The translations under genes were made by a program, and so were the position numbers. 64,000 nt of DNA from Bog-159 sp963738375 (GTDB taxonomy: Bacteria; Acidobacteriota; Terriglobia; Bryobacterales; Bryobacteraceae): positions 682,001 to 746,000 of the forward strand of contig CAVTWL010000004.1 of NCBI GenBank assembly GCA_963738375.1. Direction: 5' to 3'. This document shows positions 37,156-44,536 of the stretch, in pieces (positions within the stretch are counted from its first letter, which is position 1; the number at the start of each line of letters is the position of its first letter). Under the pieces are notes generated by a model. The model saw only the letters and a list, made by a program, of their open reading frames with translations. It was not told the DNA's origin and ran no database searches.

Positions 37156-38147
37156 CTGGTTGCCTTGCTCTGTCCGCCGTTTTGATAATAGCGGTAGCTG
37201 GGTGTTTCGCGTTTCCACAGAAACCAATCTTCAACGTCGTTCATTAGAACGCCCGTCAGCTTTCCCTTCAGCTTGGCCAGAGCGCTGGTCAACACCGCGC
37301 GGCTGGTATGATCGGGGCGCACGACCAGGACGACGCCGTCGCAGTGCGGGGAGATCAAGTCGAAATCCGCTACGGCCTCGACGGGCGGTGAATCGACGAT
37401 GGTCCGTCGAAAATCCGAGCGCAAGCGGCTGAGCAGCGCGTGCCAAGCGGAGGAATCCAGCAATTCGGTCGGATTGACGGTCGATTCTCCGGCGGGCAGC
37501 ACGAAGAAGTTAGGCAGTTGTTCCACCTGGAGCATGGCGTCTTCGAGGGTGCAGCTACCCTCCAGGATGTTGGCGAGGCCGGGCCCCTTCTCGAGGCCCA
37601 AGCGGTGGTGTACTTTCGAGAGGCGCAGGTCGGCGTCGATGAGCAGAACCTTGTCTTCACTCTTGTGCGCCAGGGCCGCCGCCAGATTCACCGCGGTAAC
37701 GGTCTTTCCATCGCCCATTCCAGGACTGGAAATCACGGTGATCGACGAACCGGGGAGGTGATGAAAGATTCTGGTTCTGATCATGCGGTATTGCTCGGCC
37801 GCGCGCCGGTCTTCCTTGGCCGGCGAAAGGAGCGGGCTGGCATCGGAAACCCGGAACGAAATTCTTCGTGTTCCAAGCTCAGGCGCGGCCGCGGTGGCAA
37901 CGTTCCGACCGGCCAGTTCCTCCGCCCACGGTTCCAGCCGCTCGTGGTTCTCGCGATGGCCGTCGCGCCCCGCCGCGCGAGCAACCGCGGCGCTTTCAAA
38001 TATCCCCTCGACGACCGCGGCCTTGCCGCCGCGGCGCCCGTTGGCGAGCCTGCTGGAGGGCGCGTCGGGTATATCTTCCAGGCACTGCATGACCAGGTCC
38101 GAGATGTCGCCATTGGCGGTTTGCAGTGCTTTTAGGATCTTTCCCAT
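37152..38147 (-). CDS. BY-kinase/CpsD-like tyrosine autokinase
   Basis: 331 residues. After ~120 poorly conserved residues it has EQYRMIRTRIFHH, Walker A SSPGMGDGKT, Walker A' VLLIDADLR and Walker B TIVDSPPVEAV, the set that defines bacterial tyrosine kinases of capsule loci. It is a free cytoplasmic kinase; its activator would be the Wzz protein encoded two genes upstream. The C-terminal tail ends SYRYYQNGGQSKATR and has only three tyrosines, fewer than usual in the autophosphorylated cluster. Confidence 0.88.
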   Translation of the reverse strand: MGKILKALQTANGDISDLVMQCLEDIPDAPSSRLANGRRGGKAAVVEGIFESAAVARAAGRDGHRENHERLEPWAEELAGRNVATAAAPELGTRRISFRVSDASPLLSPAKEDRRAAEQYRMIRTRIFHHLPGSSITVISSPGMGDGKTVTAVNLAAALAHKSEDKVLLIDADLRLSKVHHRLGLEKGPGLANILEGSCTLEDAMLQVEQLPNFFVLPAGESTVNPTELLDSSAWHALLSRLRSDFRRTIVDSPPVEAVADFDLISPHCDGVVLVVRPDHTSRAVLTSALAKLKGKLTGVLMNDVEDWFLWKRETPSYRYYQNGGQSKATR

Positions 38148-38162
38148 ATCGTCCGCTTCCGC

Positions 38163-39089
38163 TTATCGTCCGGCGCCACTGGCTTTGTTCTTAGCCGTTC
38201 GCGCCGCTCTTTCGGCGACGGTCCAATCGCCGCGCGGTGAAAGGATCCGCTCCGTGTCGGCCACGACCTCCGCGCCGCCGGTCGGAAGATCGAGATCCAC
38301 GCAGCTTTGCCGCACGTGGCTAACCTCCACCGTCTGGCTCTCTTCTCCGAAGGCGGCCATCAGCGCGTTGTCGCACACCACGTTGATCAGCCGCGGAATC
38401 CCTTGCGAAACATGGGCCGTGAGTTCCACTGCTTTGGTAGCAAAGGGTGCGCGCTGCTTGCCGCCCGCGCGGGCCCACCGGCAAGCGATATAACGCCCAA
38501 CGTCAGCGGCGGCCAGCGGCTTGAGAGCCACGCGCAGCGATACGCGCTGCTTCAGTTGCACGCAGTCCTCGCGATTCATGGTGTCGGCCAGTTCGTTTTG
38601 GCCGGCGAGGATGATTTGCAGCAGCTTCTCCGAATTTCGTTCCAGGTTACCGAGCAGCCTGATCTCTTCCAGGGCATCGGTACTCAGCTTATGGGCTTCG
38701 TCGACGACCAGGGCGGCCACTTTGCCGTCGGCTTGGGTTTGCAGCAAGAACTTTTCAAGACGCGCCAACCGCTGTGGTTTGGTGGCCGGCACCTCTCGCA
38801 TGCCGAAGCCCAATATCACCATCTCTAAGAATTCCGACCCGGTGAAGGTCGGATTCACGATGGAAGCAAACTGTACCCGGCTGGGGGGGAGCCCCAGCAC
38901 GGCTCTCGCCAGCAGGGTGCTCTTGCCGGTTCCGGCGTGACCCAATAGGAGGATCAGCCCTTTGCGCTCCAGCAGGCCGTAGCACAGCACGGCCAGCGCT
39001 TCTCTGTGCGAATCCGTGAAATACAGCATGGACGGATCCGACGTCAGGCTGAAGGGCTTCTTCTTGAGACCGAACGACTCGAGATACAT
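38163..39089 (-). CDS. ExeA-like AAA ATPase, exopolysaccharide-associated
   Basis: 308 residues. The start MYLESFGLKKKPFSLTSDPSMLYFTDSHREALAVL is the signature of the ExeA/XrtA-associated ATPase family; Walker A GHAGTGKST and Walker B ALVVDEAHKLS follow, and GIPRLINVVCDNALMAAF marks the lid helix. Members occur beside Wzz and BY-kinases in exopolysaccharide loci. It is ~60% similar by eye to the protein at 47377-48282, so the locus has two copies. Lies 7 bp after Wzz. Function: probably powers assembly or remodelling of the secretion machinery. Confidence 0.88.
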   Translation of the reverse strand: MYLESFGLKKKPFSLTSDPSMLYFTDSHREALAVLCYGLLERKGLILLLGHAGTGKSTLLARAVLGLPPSRVQFASIVNPTFTGSEFLEMVILGFGMREVPATKPQRLARLEKFLLQTQADGKVAALVVDEAHKLSTDALEEIRLLGNLERNSEKLLQIILAGQNELADTMNREDCVQLKQRVSLRVALKPLAAADVGRYIACRWARAGGKQRAPFATKAVELTAHVSQGIPRLINVVCDNALMAAFGEESQTVEVSHVRQSCVDLDLPTGGAEVVADTERILSPRGDWTVAERAARTAKNKASGAGR

Positions 39090-39095
39090 AGTGGT

Positions 39096-40667
39096 TTAGA
39101 CCTGCGGATTCTCGACCAGCATTTTGGGCACTCTTCCCAAGACCACCGTGCCCGGAGGCAATTCCCATTCACCCAGGAAGACATTCCGCCGGGTTTCGAG
39201 GAGGAACGCGACGCCAGCGGCGAGCAGCAAGGACATGAGTATGCCGCCGGTCATGAAAACCGGTTGATTGGGCGATGCTGGCTTCTCCGGCACTGGCGCG
39301 ACGTCCAGCATGACGAACCGTTCGGCCTTTTGCCAGCGCTCCATGTTGGCGGCCACTTCGGCGGCCATTTTCTTATCGAGCAGCGATTTGTAGTTGGCTT
39401 TGCTGGCTTCGTAATCGCGCGTGAGGCTGGCCAGTTCCTGTTCCCTCATGGGCAGCTTTTCGATGCGGCTCTGCACCGCGCCCACATCGCTGAGCACGCG
39501 CTGCTGGCGCTTTTCCTGGTCTTGAATCTCGCGGTCGAGCAGCGCGATTTGCGATTTCAAGCTGGCTACTTTTTCCTTTTCCGTCAGAAGCATCGGATCG
39601 TTGCTTACCACTGCGGCAACAACTGGAGACTTCCTGTCCGAGCCAGCCGGCGTGCTCGCCGCATTGGCGGCGGCCTCTTCGTTGACCGTTTTCTCCAGGG
39701 ACGCCTGTTCCTGGATCAGCGCCTGCACGTCGGGATAGTCGTCGCGATAGCGCAGGCGCAAATCACGCAGCTTGCTTTTCACCCGCTGCAGTTCCGCGCG
39801 CGGTCCCTGCCCGGCCGGTTGTCCAGCGCTCTCCGGTTGGCCCGGGTAATTTTCGGCCACGGCCCGGCGTTTGGATGCTTCCTGCAAGCGGTTGACGCTG
39901 TCTTCCGCCATGGTTAGCGAACTCGCCAAGATCAGCTTATTCTGCTGGGAGCGGCTGATGGAATCCTGAATCCCGAGCAACTCGGCTTTGTTCTGCCCGT
40001 TGGCGGCGAGCATGCCGATCTCCTGCTCGGGAAGTTCGCCGTTGTGAGTGGTCTTGAATTCGCGCAGCTTGGCTTCCTGTTCCTGCAGGTTGGTCTTGGC
40101 GGATTCCAGCTGGCTCTCGAGGAATTGGGAGGTCCCGTTGGCCTCCTGTTCGCGCTGCCTGAGGTTCTCGGTGATAAAAAAGTTGCCGACGCGATTGGCC
40201 ACTTCGGCGGCAGTCTTCGGTGAAGAAGCCTTGTAAGAAACCCGGAACGCACCCGGCCGGTTGGCGCTCCACCCCCGCTCCAGGCCAATGGTGATGTCCT
40301 TGCGCATAACATCGAGAACTTCTTCCATGGTCCTGTTTTTCCGGAGTTTCGGATACAGGTCCAATTCCTGAATCAGGCTCCACAGCCGCTCGCGACTGAG
40401 CACCTGCTGTTTCAGTTCGTCGAGCCGGGCCTCAAGGCCGGTTTGCACCGTGGAGGTCACGAAGTTCTCGGGAATCTTTTGCGATTCCACCAGCACCAGT
40501 GCGTCGGAAGTGTAGACCTTCGGCAGGCTGAACAACACCATGGTGCTGACGACAATGCCAGCCGCCCACAGCAATCCGATGAGCGACTTCCATTTCCACA
40601 ATGCCCGCACCACCGAGCGCGGCGACAGCGCGGCATTGGCCACCTGCATCTGCTGAAGAACGCTCAC
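39096..40667 (-). CDS. Wzz/GumC-type chain-length determinant protein
   Basis: 523 residues. One helix near the N-terminus (IGLLWAAGIVVSTMVLFS), a long periplasmic coiled-coil region (~170-440) with many Leu/Gln heptads, the GNVR-type stretch (KLPMREQELASLTRDYEASKANYKSLLDKKMAAEVAANMERWQKAERFVMLD) and a second helix (VFMTGGILMSLLLAAGVAFLLET). It sets polymer length and partners with Wzy, the BY-kinase and, probably, the outer-membrane exporter. No outer-membrane Wza-type exporter is in the window. Confidence 0.9.
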   Translation of the reverse strand: MSVLQQMQVANAALSPRSVVRALWKWKSLIGLLWAAGIVVSTMVLFSLPKVYTSDALVLVESQKIPENFVTSTVQTGLEARLDELKQQVLSRERLWSLIQELDLYPKLRKNRTMEEVLDVMRKDITIGLERGWSANRPGAFRVSYKASSPKTAAEVANRVGNFFITENLRQREQEANGTSQFLESQLESAKTNLQEQEAKLREFKTTHNGELPEQEIGMLAANGQNKAELLGIQDSISRSQQNKLILASSLTMAEDSVNRLQEASKRRAVAENYPGQPESAGQPAGQGPRAELQRVKSKLRDLRLRYRDDYPDVQALIQEQASLEKTVNEEAAANAASTPAGSDRKSPVVAAVVSNDPMLLTEKEKVASLKSQIALLDREIQDQEKRQQRVLSDVGAVQSRIEKLPMREQELASLTRDYEASKANYKSLLDKKMAAEVAANMERWQKAERFVMLDVAPVPEKPASPNQPVFMTGGILMSLLLAAGVAFLLETRRNVFLGEWELPPGTVVLGRVPKMLVENPQV

Positions 40668-40689
40668 AGCGATTCACCTCTGGAGTTTT

Positions 40690-41223
40690 TCATGCCGCGG
40701 TACGCTCTCTGCCGGACGCATACACGGGCGTGCCCGGCTCCGCCCAATGGCTTTCAATTTCGACGGTCACGGACCGCTGCAGCATGTCTACCGACACGAT
40801 CAAGCGGCTCTCGTTCTTATTTCCAAGCACCAAACCCTGCAAGCCGGCCAGGGGCCCTTGACCGATCCGCACCAATTGTCCAGCTTTAAGGTAGGGCGCC
40901 GGCGCCACCGGTAAGCCCGATTCCACGATTTGCCGAATCGCGGCGATCTCGCTCTCGCTCACGGCCATTGCGCACCGGCCTACGCCCACGATCGACGCGA
41001 CCCCTGGCGTATCCAACAGGGGCACCCGTTGGGCCAAGTCCATGCGGCAGAAAAGATATCCCGGAAACAGCGCGGATTCCACAACCTTGGTGCGGTCCGA
41101 CCAACGCCGTTTTGAAAGATACGACGGCAGAAAGATCTCGTAATCTTTCAGGCGGAGGCTTTGGGCCACGACCCGTTCGAAGTTACTGCGTACCGACACC
41201 GCATACCAGGCAGATCCAGACAT
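40690..41223 (-). CDS. NusG-paralogue transcription antiterminator (UpxY/LoaP/RfaH type)
   Basis: 177 residues. NGN domain (~5-100): WYAVSVRSNFERVVAQSLRLKDYEIFLPSYL, ESALFPGYLFCRMD, TPGVASIVGVG; KOW domain (~115-160): AGQLVRIGQGPLAGLQGLVLG. Start at ATG 41223, with AAAGGA 7 bp before; the earlier ATG at 41229 is too close to that site. Specialised NusG paralogues in polysaccharide loci bind RNA polymerase at a leader element and let it pass terminators. Here it is the second gene of the main operon, just after the conserved leader element, and is the likely protein partner of that element. Confidence 0.9.
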   Translation of the reverse strand: MSGSAWYAVSVRSNFERVVAQSLRLKDYEIFLPSYLSKRRWSDRTKVVESALFPGYLFCRMDLAQRVPLLDTPGVASIVGVGRCAMAVSESEIAAIRQIVESGLPVAPAPYLKAGQLVRIGQGPLAGLQGLVLGNKNESRLIVSVDMLQRSVTVEIESHWAEPGTPVYASGRERTAA

Positions 41224-41234
41224 CGCCATTTCCT

Positions 41235-41522
41235 TTATGCTTCCTCTTCGATTGCTACAACTTTTTTGTTGATCACCAGCTCGGTCAAGCCTTGGATCGT
41301 TCCGGATAATCCCGCGATCAATCCACTCAAAGCGGTCACTCGCTCGGTCAACCCGGATAAGGTGTACCCTTGTTCTTCGGCTACCAACGTTTCGAGTCCC
41401 GAGCGCGCCAAGTCCGAAATGCTCCTGACGCCTTGAGAACGGCAATACGCCATATATCGTTCAAACTCCGCTTCACTGACCCGGAAGTACACCACTTTGG
41501 TCCGGCTTCGGGCTAAGTTCAT
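41235..41522 (-). CDS. Small RHH-like protein with coiled C-terminal tail, upstream of the NusG paralogue
   Basis: 95 residues from ATG 41522. The N-terminal half (TKVVYFRVSEAEFERYMAYCRSQGVRSISDLARSGLETLV) reads as a ribbon-helix-helix unit: a short beta-strand, then two helices with a turn. The second half (LSGLTERVTALSGLIAGLSGTIQGLTELV) has regular Leu/Ile spacing that suggests a coiled coil or oligomerisation helix. It is the first gene of the main exopolysaccharide operon, 11 bp before the NusG paralogue, and may control the shared promoters. This family is recalled as common in Acidobacteria, but no named family is assigned. Confidence 0.65.
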   Translation of the reverse strand: MNLARSRTKVVYFRVSEAEFERYMAYCRSQGVRSISDLARSGLETLVAEEQGYTLSGLTERVTALSGLIAGLSGTIQGLTELVINKKVVAIEEEA

Positions 41523-41660
41523 GCCATCCCCACTATGACGTCTGGCCGAATCCCGGCCCGCCGTTGGCGGCGCCATGCGATCCACTGAGACGTTGACTGA
41601 TTGCTCGAATTCAAATGATTAGTAACCACTACCGCAGTTAGCTCCGATTCCGCTTTTCGG

Positions 41661-41680
41661 GCAGCCTTCGGCCCCTTCTG
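41661..41680 (-). promoter_or_regulatory. Conserved leader element, copy 2 (GAA-loop hairpin)
   Basis: RNA reading CAGAAGGGGCCGAAGGCUGC, 20/20 with copy 1. Lies ~140 nt before the RHH-like start codon and ~60 nt after the predicted transcription start. A separate 7-bp stem (GCCGCGA/TCGCGGC, 41705-41725) lies between the promoter and this element. Confidence 0.6.
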
Positions 41681-41743
41681 TCACATCCGCGGGTGTCTTC
41701 GAATGCCGCGAAATCGCCTCGCGGCCCGTTTGGCTGAACCTGT

Positions 41744-41773
41744 ATCATCGCCCAGGTTTATTACAGTTGTCAA
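41744..41773 (-). promoter_or_regulatory. Sigma70-like promoter, copy 2 of the exopolysaccharide promoter repeat
   Basis: On the minus strand: TTGACA (41773-41768), 18 bp, GATGAT (41749-41744). The plus-strand block ACAGTTGTCAATGC is shared with copies 1 and 3. Reads toward the RHH-like gene and the main exopolysaccharide operon. Upstream similarity to copy 1 extends ~60-70 bp past the -35. Confidence 0.65.
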
Positions 41774-42268
41774 TGCGCTGAAAAATGGGCCAAGTACCCT
41801 GTATCCTATGCTTTGCGGTCCTAGTACGAGTGTGACTTTTACCCAATTTCGGTATTGAAAAACCCACTCCACCGTACGCATTTCGACTTTTTGGGATTCC
41901 TTACCGCGCGGAGGGCGCTGTCCGGCAGCCTCGATTGAATTCGGAACGGAATTTGGTACTTCTAAGCGCGCTGGGACTGACGTGAGACACAGGCAACCTT
42001 CACCGTTTTGAGGAGATCGAGACCAGGACTTAGGGATATGGAGGGAGCCGCTTCGGGCCGTTAGCTCTGGCCCAAAATATGCGGATTTTACGAGTTACAC
42101 CGGTGTTGGACCGCTGCGCGCGAGGGAGTCAGTTGGATCGAAGCAGACTCCCACATCGTTTTTCTAAGGGATGACTGATAGGTTCTAAGGAATGGAGCAA
42201 TTCAGTGCCTGGTTCGGCTTCCCCGTACTGCGGGTTTTGCCGCAGTTTCCTGGGTGTACTGTGCGGAA
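41774..42268. other. Intergenic region between main exopolysaccharide promoter and cstA
   Basis: About 495 bp. The part next to the promoter (to ~41850) is conserved with the equivalent place upstream of copy 1 and may hold an activator site. The rest shows no ORF with recognisable features, no clear terminator for cstA, and no repeat. Confidence 0.35.
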
Positions 42269-44122
42269 TTAACAGCAACGGATGCGTACTTCGCCCTCCG
42301 CGGTGAGTGGCGGACCGAAAGCCTCGACCGGAGCCGGTGCGCCGTTGAGTACTGCAACCCATCGCCGAACCGCGTCGAAAACGACCAGAAGTACTCCCGC
42401 GATGAACATGGACGTCAGTACCGAATCGAGGTATCCCGTCAACTGCTGCCCCGGTTTTGAGGTCAACGGCCAGAAAATGTTGGCGACGGATAACACGCCG
42501 GCAGTGACCGTGGTAACTCCGACGAAGAGCATCGGTAATCCGGTAATCACCGCGTATTGGGCTTTTCTCATATTGATGAGGAAAGTGGTCGAAACAGCCA
42601 GGGCAATGGTGGCGAGCAGCTGGTTGGCGATGCCGAATAGCGGCCAGATTGTGGAAACCGTGCCGGTGTAGATCAGGTAGCTCCAGCCGGTGACCACGAA
42701 GAAGGTGGCGATCAGGTTTCCGGGCATCCAGGCGGTGTTGCCGAAGCTCTTGTGAACCCGGCCCAAAAGTTCCTGCATTACGTAGCGTGCGACGCGTGTT
42801 CCGGCATCGATGGTGGTCAGGATAAACAACGCTTCGAACATGATGGCGTAGTGATACCAATACGCCAGAAGGCGGTTCATGCCCGGCAGCCCGCGGAAGA
42901 TCTGTGCCATCCCGATCGCCAGCGATACGGCGCCCCCCGTGCGTCCCGCCAGCTTCTCGCCCACTTCGCGCGAATAGAAGTCCAGGTTCACGGTGTGCAG
43001 CCCGAGCTTCCCGAATTCCGCCGCGGTGCTGTTGATGGCGAAATAGTCGCCCGGATACATGGAGGTGGCAGCGATCAGCGCCAGCACCCCCACCAGCGAT
43101 TCCGCCATCATGGCTCCATAGCCGATGAAGCGCGCGTCGGTTTCCTTGTCCAACATTTTGGGCGTGGTGCCCGACGACACCAGCGAGTGGAAACCGGAAA
43201 TCGCCCCGCAGGCGATGGTGACGAAGAGAAACGGAAACAGCTTGCCTTTGATGATGGGGCCGCCGCCGCTTACGAACTGGGTCATTGCCGGGAAGCGGAT
43301 GTCGGGATGCACGAACAGAACGCCGATCACGAGCGCGGCGATAGTTCCCAGTTTCACGTAAGTAGACAAGTAGTCGCGGGGCGCCAGCAGCATCCAGACG
43401 GGCAGGACGGAAGCCACGAAGCCGTAAATCGCCATGAGCAGGGTTATCTTGTGCGGCGAAAGGGTCAACGTCGCGGCGCTGCCGGATTGCGCGAACGCGT
43501 GGCCCCCGATGAGGGCGGCCAGCAGCAGCGCCACGCCGAAGATGCTGGGTCCGGTCACGCTGATGCGGCCGCTATGGCGCTTAAACATCCAAACGCCCAT
43601 CACCAGGGCGATGGGAATGGTCGCCGCGATGGTGAACACGCCCCAAGGGCTGTCGGCGAGCGCATTGATCACCACGATTCCCAACCCGGCGAGCGAAACG
43701 AGCAGAATGAACAAGACGGCGATCATGGTGACGAGGCCCGAGAAAGGGCTGATCTCGGTGCGCGCGATATCCGCGAGCGAGCGCCCGCGATGGCGCACGG
43801 ATGCGACCAGCACGGTAAAATCCTGAACGCAGCCGGCGAGCACGGCGCCGATGAGCAGCCACAGCAAGCCGGGAGCAAAGCCGAATTGAGCGGCCAAGGT
43901 GGGACCCACCAAGGGCCCCGCTCCGGCAATGGCCGCGAAGTGGTGTCCGAATAGAACCCACTTGGGTGAAGCGATGAAATTGTGGTTGTCGCGGAACTGA
44001 TGGGCCGGCGTGACCCTTCGATCGTCGAGCATCAGGGCCCTGGCGGCAATGAACGCGCTGTAATACCGGTAGGCGATGGCGTAGAGGCAAAGCGCCCCGA
44101 GCATGATTGGAAACGTGTTCAT
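42269..44122 (-). CDS. cstA: CstA-family carbon starvation transporter
   Basis: 617 residues from ATG 44122 (MNTFPIMLGALCLYAIAYRYYSAFIAARAL). Many hydrophobic helices, with PAHQFRDNHNFIASPKWVLFGHHFAAIAGAGPLVGPTLAAQFGFAPGLLW, the highly conserved CstA N-terminal stretch, and SGTTPKMLDKETDARFIGYGAMMAESLVGVLALIAA. Members transport pyruvate and peptides under carbon limitation. The frame is open further upstream but without homology. It interrupts the exopolysaccharide region, facing the same way as the operon. Confidence 0.93.
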   Translation of the reverse strand: MNTFPIMLGALCLYAIAYRYYSAFIAARALMLDDRRVTPAHQFRDNHNFIASPKWVLFGHHFAAIAGAGPLVGPTLAAQFGFAPGLLWLLIGAVLAGCVQDFTVLVASVRHRGRSLADIARTEISPFSGLVTMIAVLFILLVSLAGLGIVVINALADSPWGVFTIAATIPIALVMGVWMFKRHSGRISVTGPSIFGVALLLAALIGGHAFAQSGSAATLTLSPHKITLLMAIYGFVASVLPVWMLLAPRDYLSTYVKLGTIAALVIGVLFVHPDIRFPAMTQFVSGGGPIIKGKLFPFLFVTIACGAISGFHSLVSSGTTPKMLDKETDARFIGYGAMMAESLVGVLALIAATSMYPGDYFAINSTAAEFGKLGLHTVNLDFYSREVGEKLAGRTGGAVSLAIGMAQIFRGLPGMNRLLAYWYHYAIMFEALFILTTIDAGTRVARYVMQELLGRVHKSFGNTAWMPGNLIATFFVVTGWSYLIYTGTVSTIWPLFGIANQLLATIALAVSTTFLINMRKAQYAVITGLPMLFVGVTTVTAGVLSVANIFWPLTSKPGQQLTGYLDSVLTSMFIAGVLLVVFDAVRRWVAVLNGAPAPVEAFGPPLTAEGEVRIRCC

Positions 44123-44536
44123 GGCGTCCCGTTGTCTTTCGATGATAACCGTTCCGATGTCTGGCTGCGCGTCCCGCGGTTTCCGGCCGATAAGGTACAT
44201 GGACGATGTAAAGATGAGCCGGGAAGGTTTACCCAACTGCAGTTTTTCGAAAGGGCGCGAAATCCAACAACCCATTTAGAATTAACCGCCGTCAGCGGGT
44301 TGTGATGTGGCATACGAAGTGCTGCGTTGTGCACAAAATTCAAGCCACTTCCTGCCGGCCCGCGCAGAGCGCCGGCTCACATTAACTTTGGGTGAGTCCA
44401 TTAGTTGCCCTTAGAGAAGTTGACTGGCCATCTTCAACTAGCTGAGTTGTAGTATCAGGCGCTTACTATCTTGAGCTCCGTTGCTCTGGCGCGCCTGGGT
44501 GCCGCAACGCCGCGAAATGGAAAGGAAAGCCAACTC
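44123..44536. other. Intergenic region between divergent cstA and beta-helix paralogue 3
   Basis: About 414 bp that must contain both divergent promoters. A GCCGGC...GCCGGC 6-bp inverted repeat (44354-44376) and a short GTTGA...TCAAC pair near 44416-44435 are visible. No copy of the exopolysaccharide promoter block or leader element was found here. No ORF with recognisable content. Confidence 0.35.

Noticed and set aside
41681..41881. 66-codon minus-strand frame over the promoter of the main exopolysaccharide operon
   Set aside because: It runs through the -35, -10 and upstream conserved block, which are better explained as regulatory DNA; there is no ribosome site.
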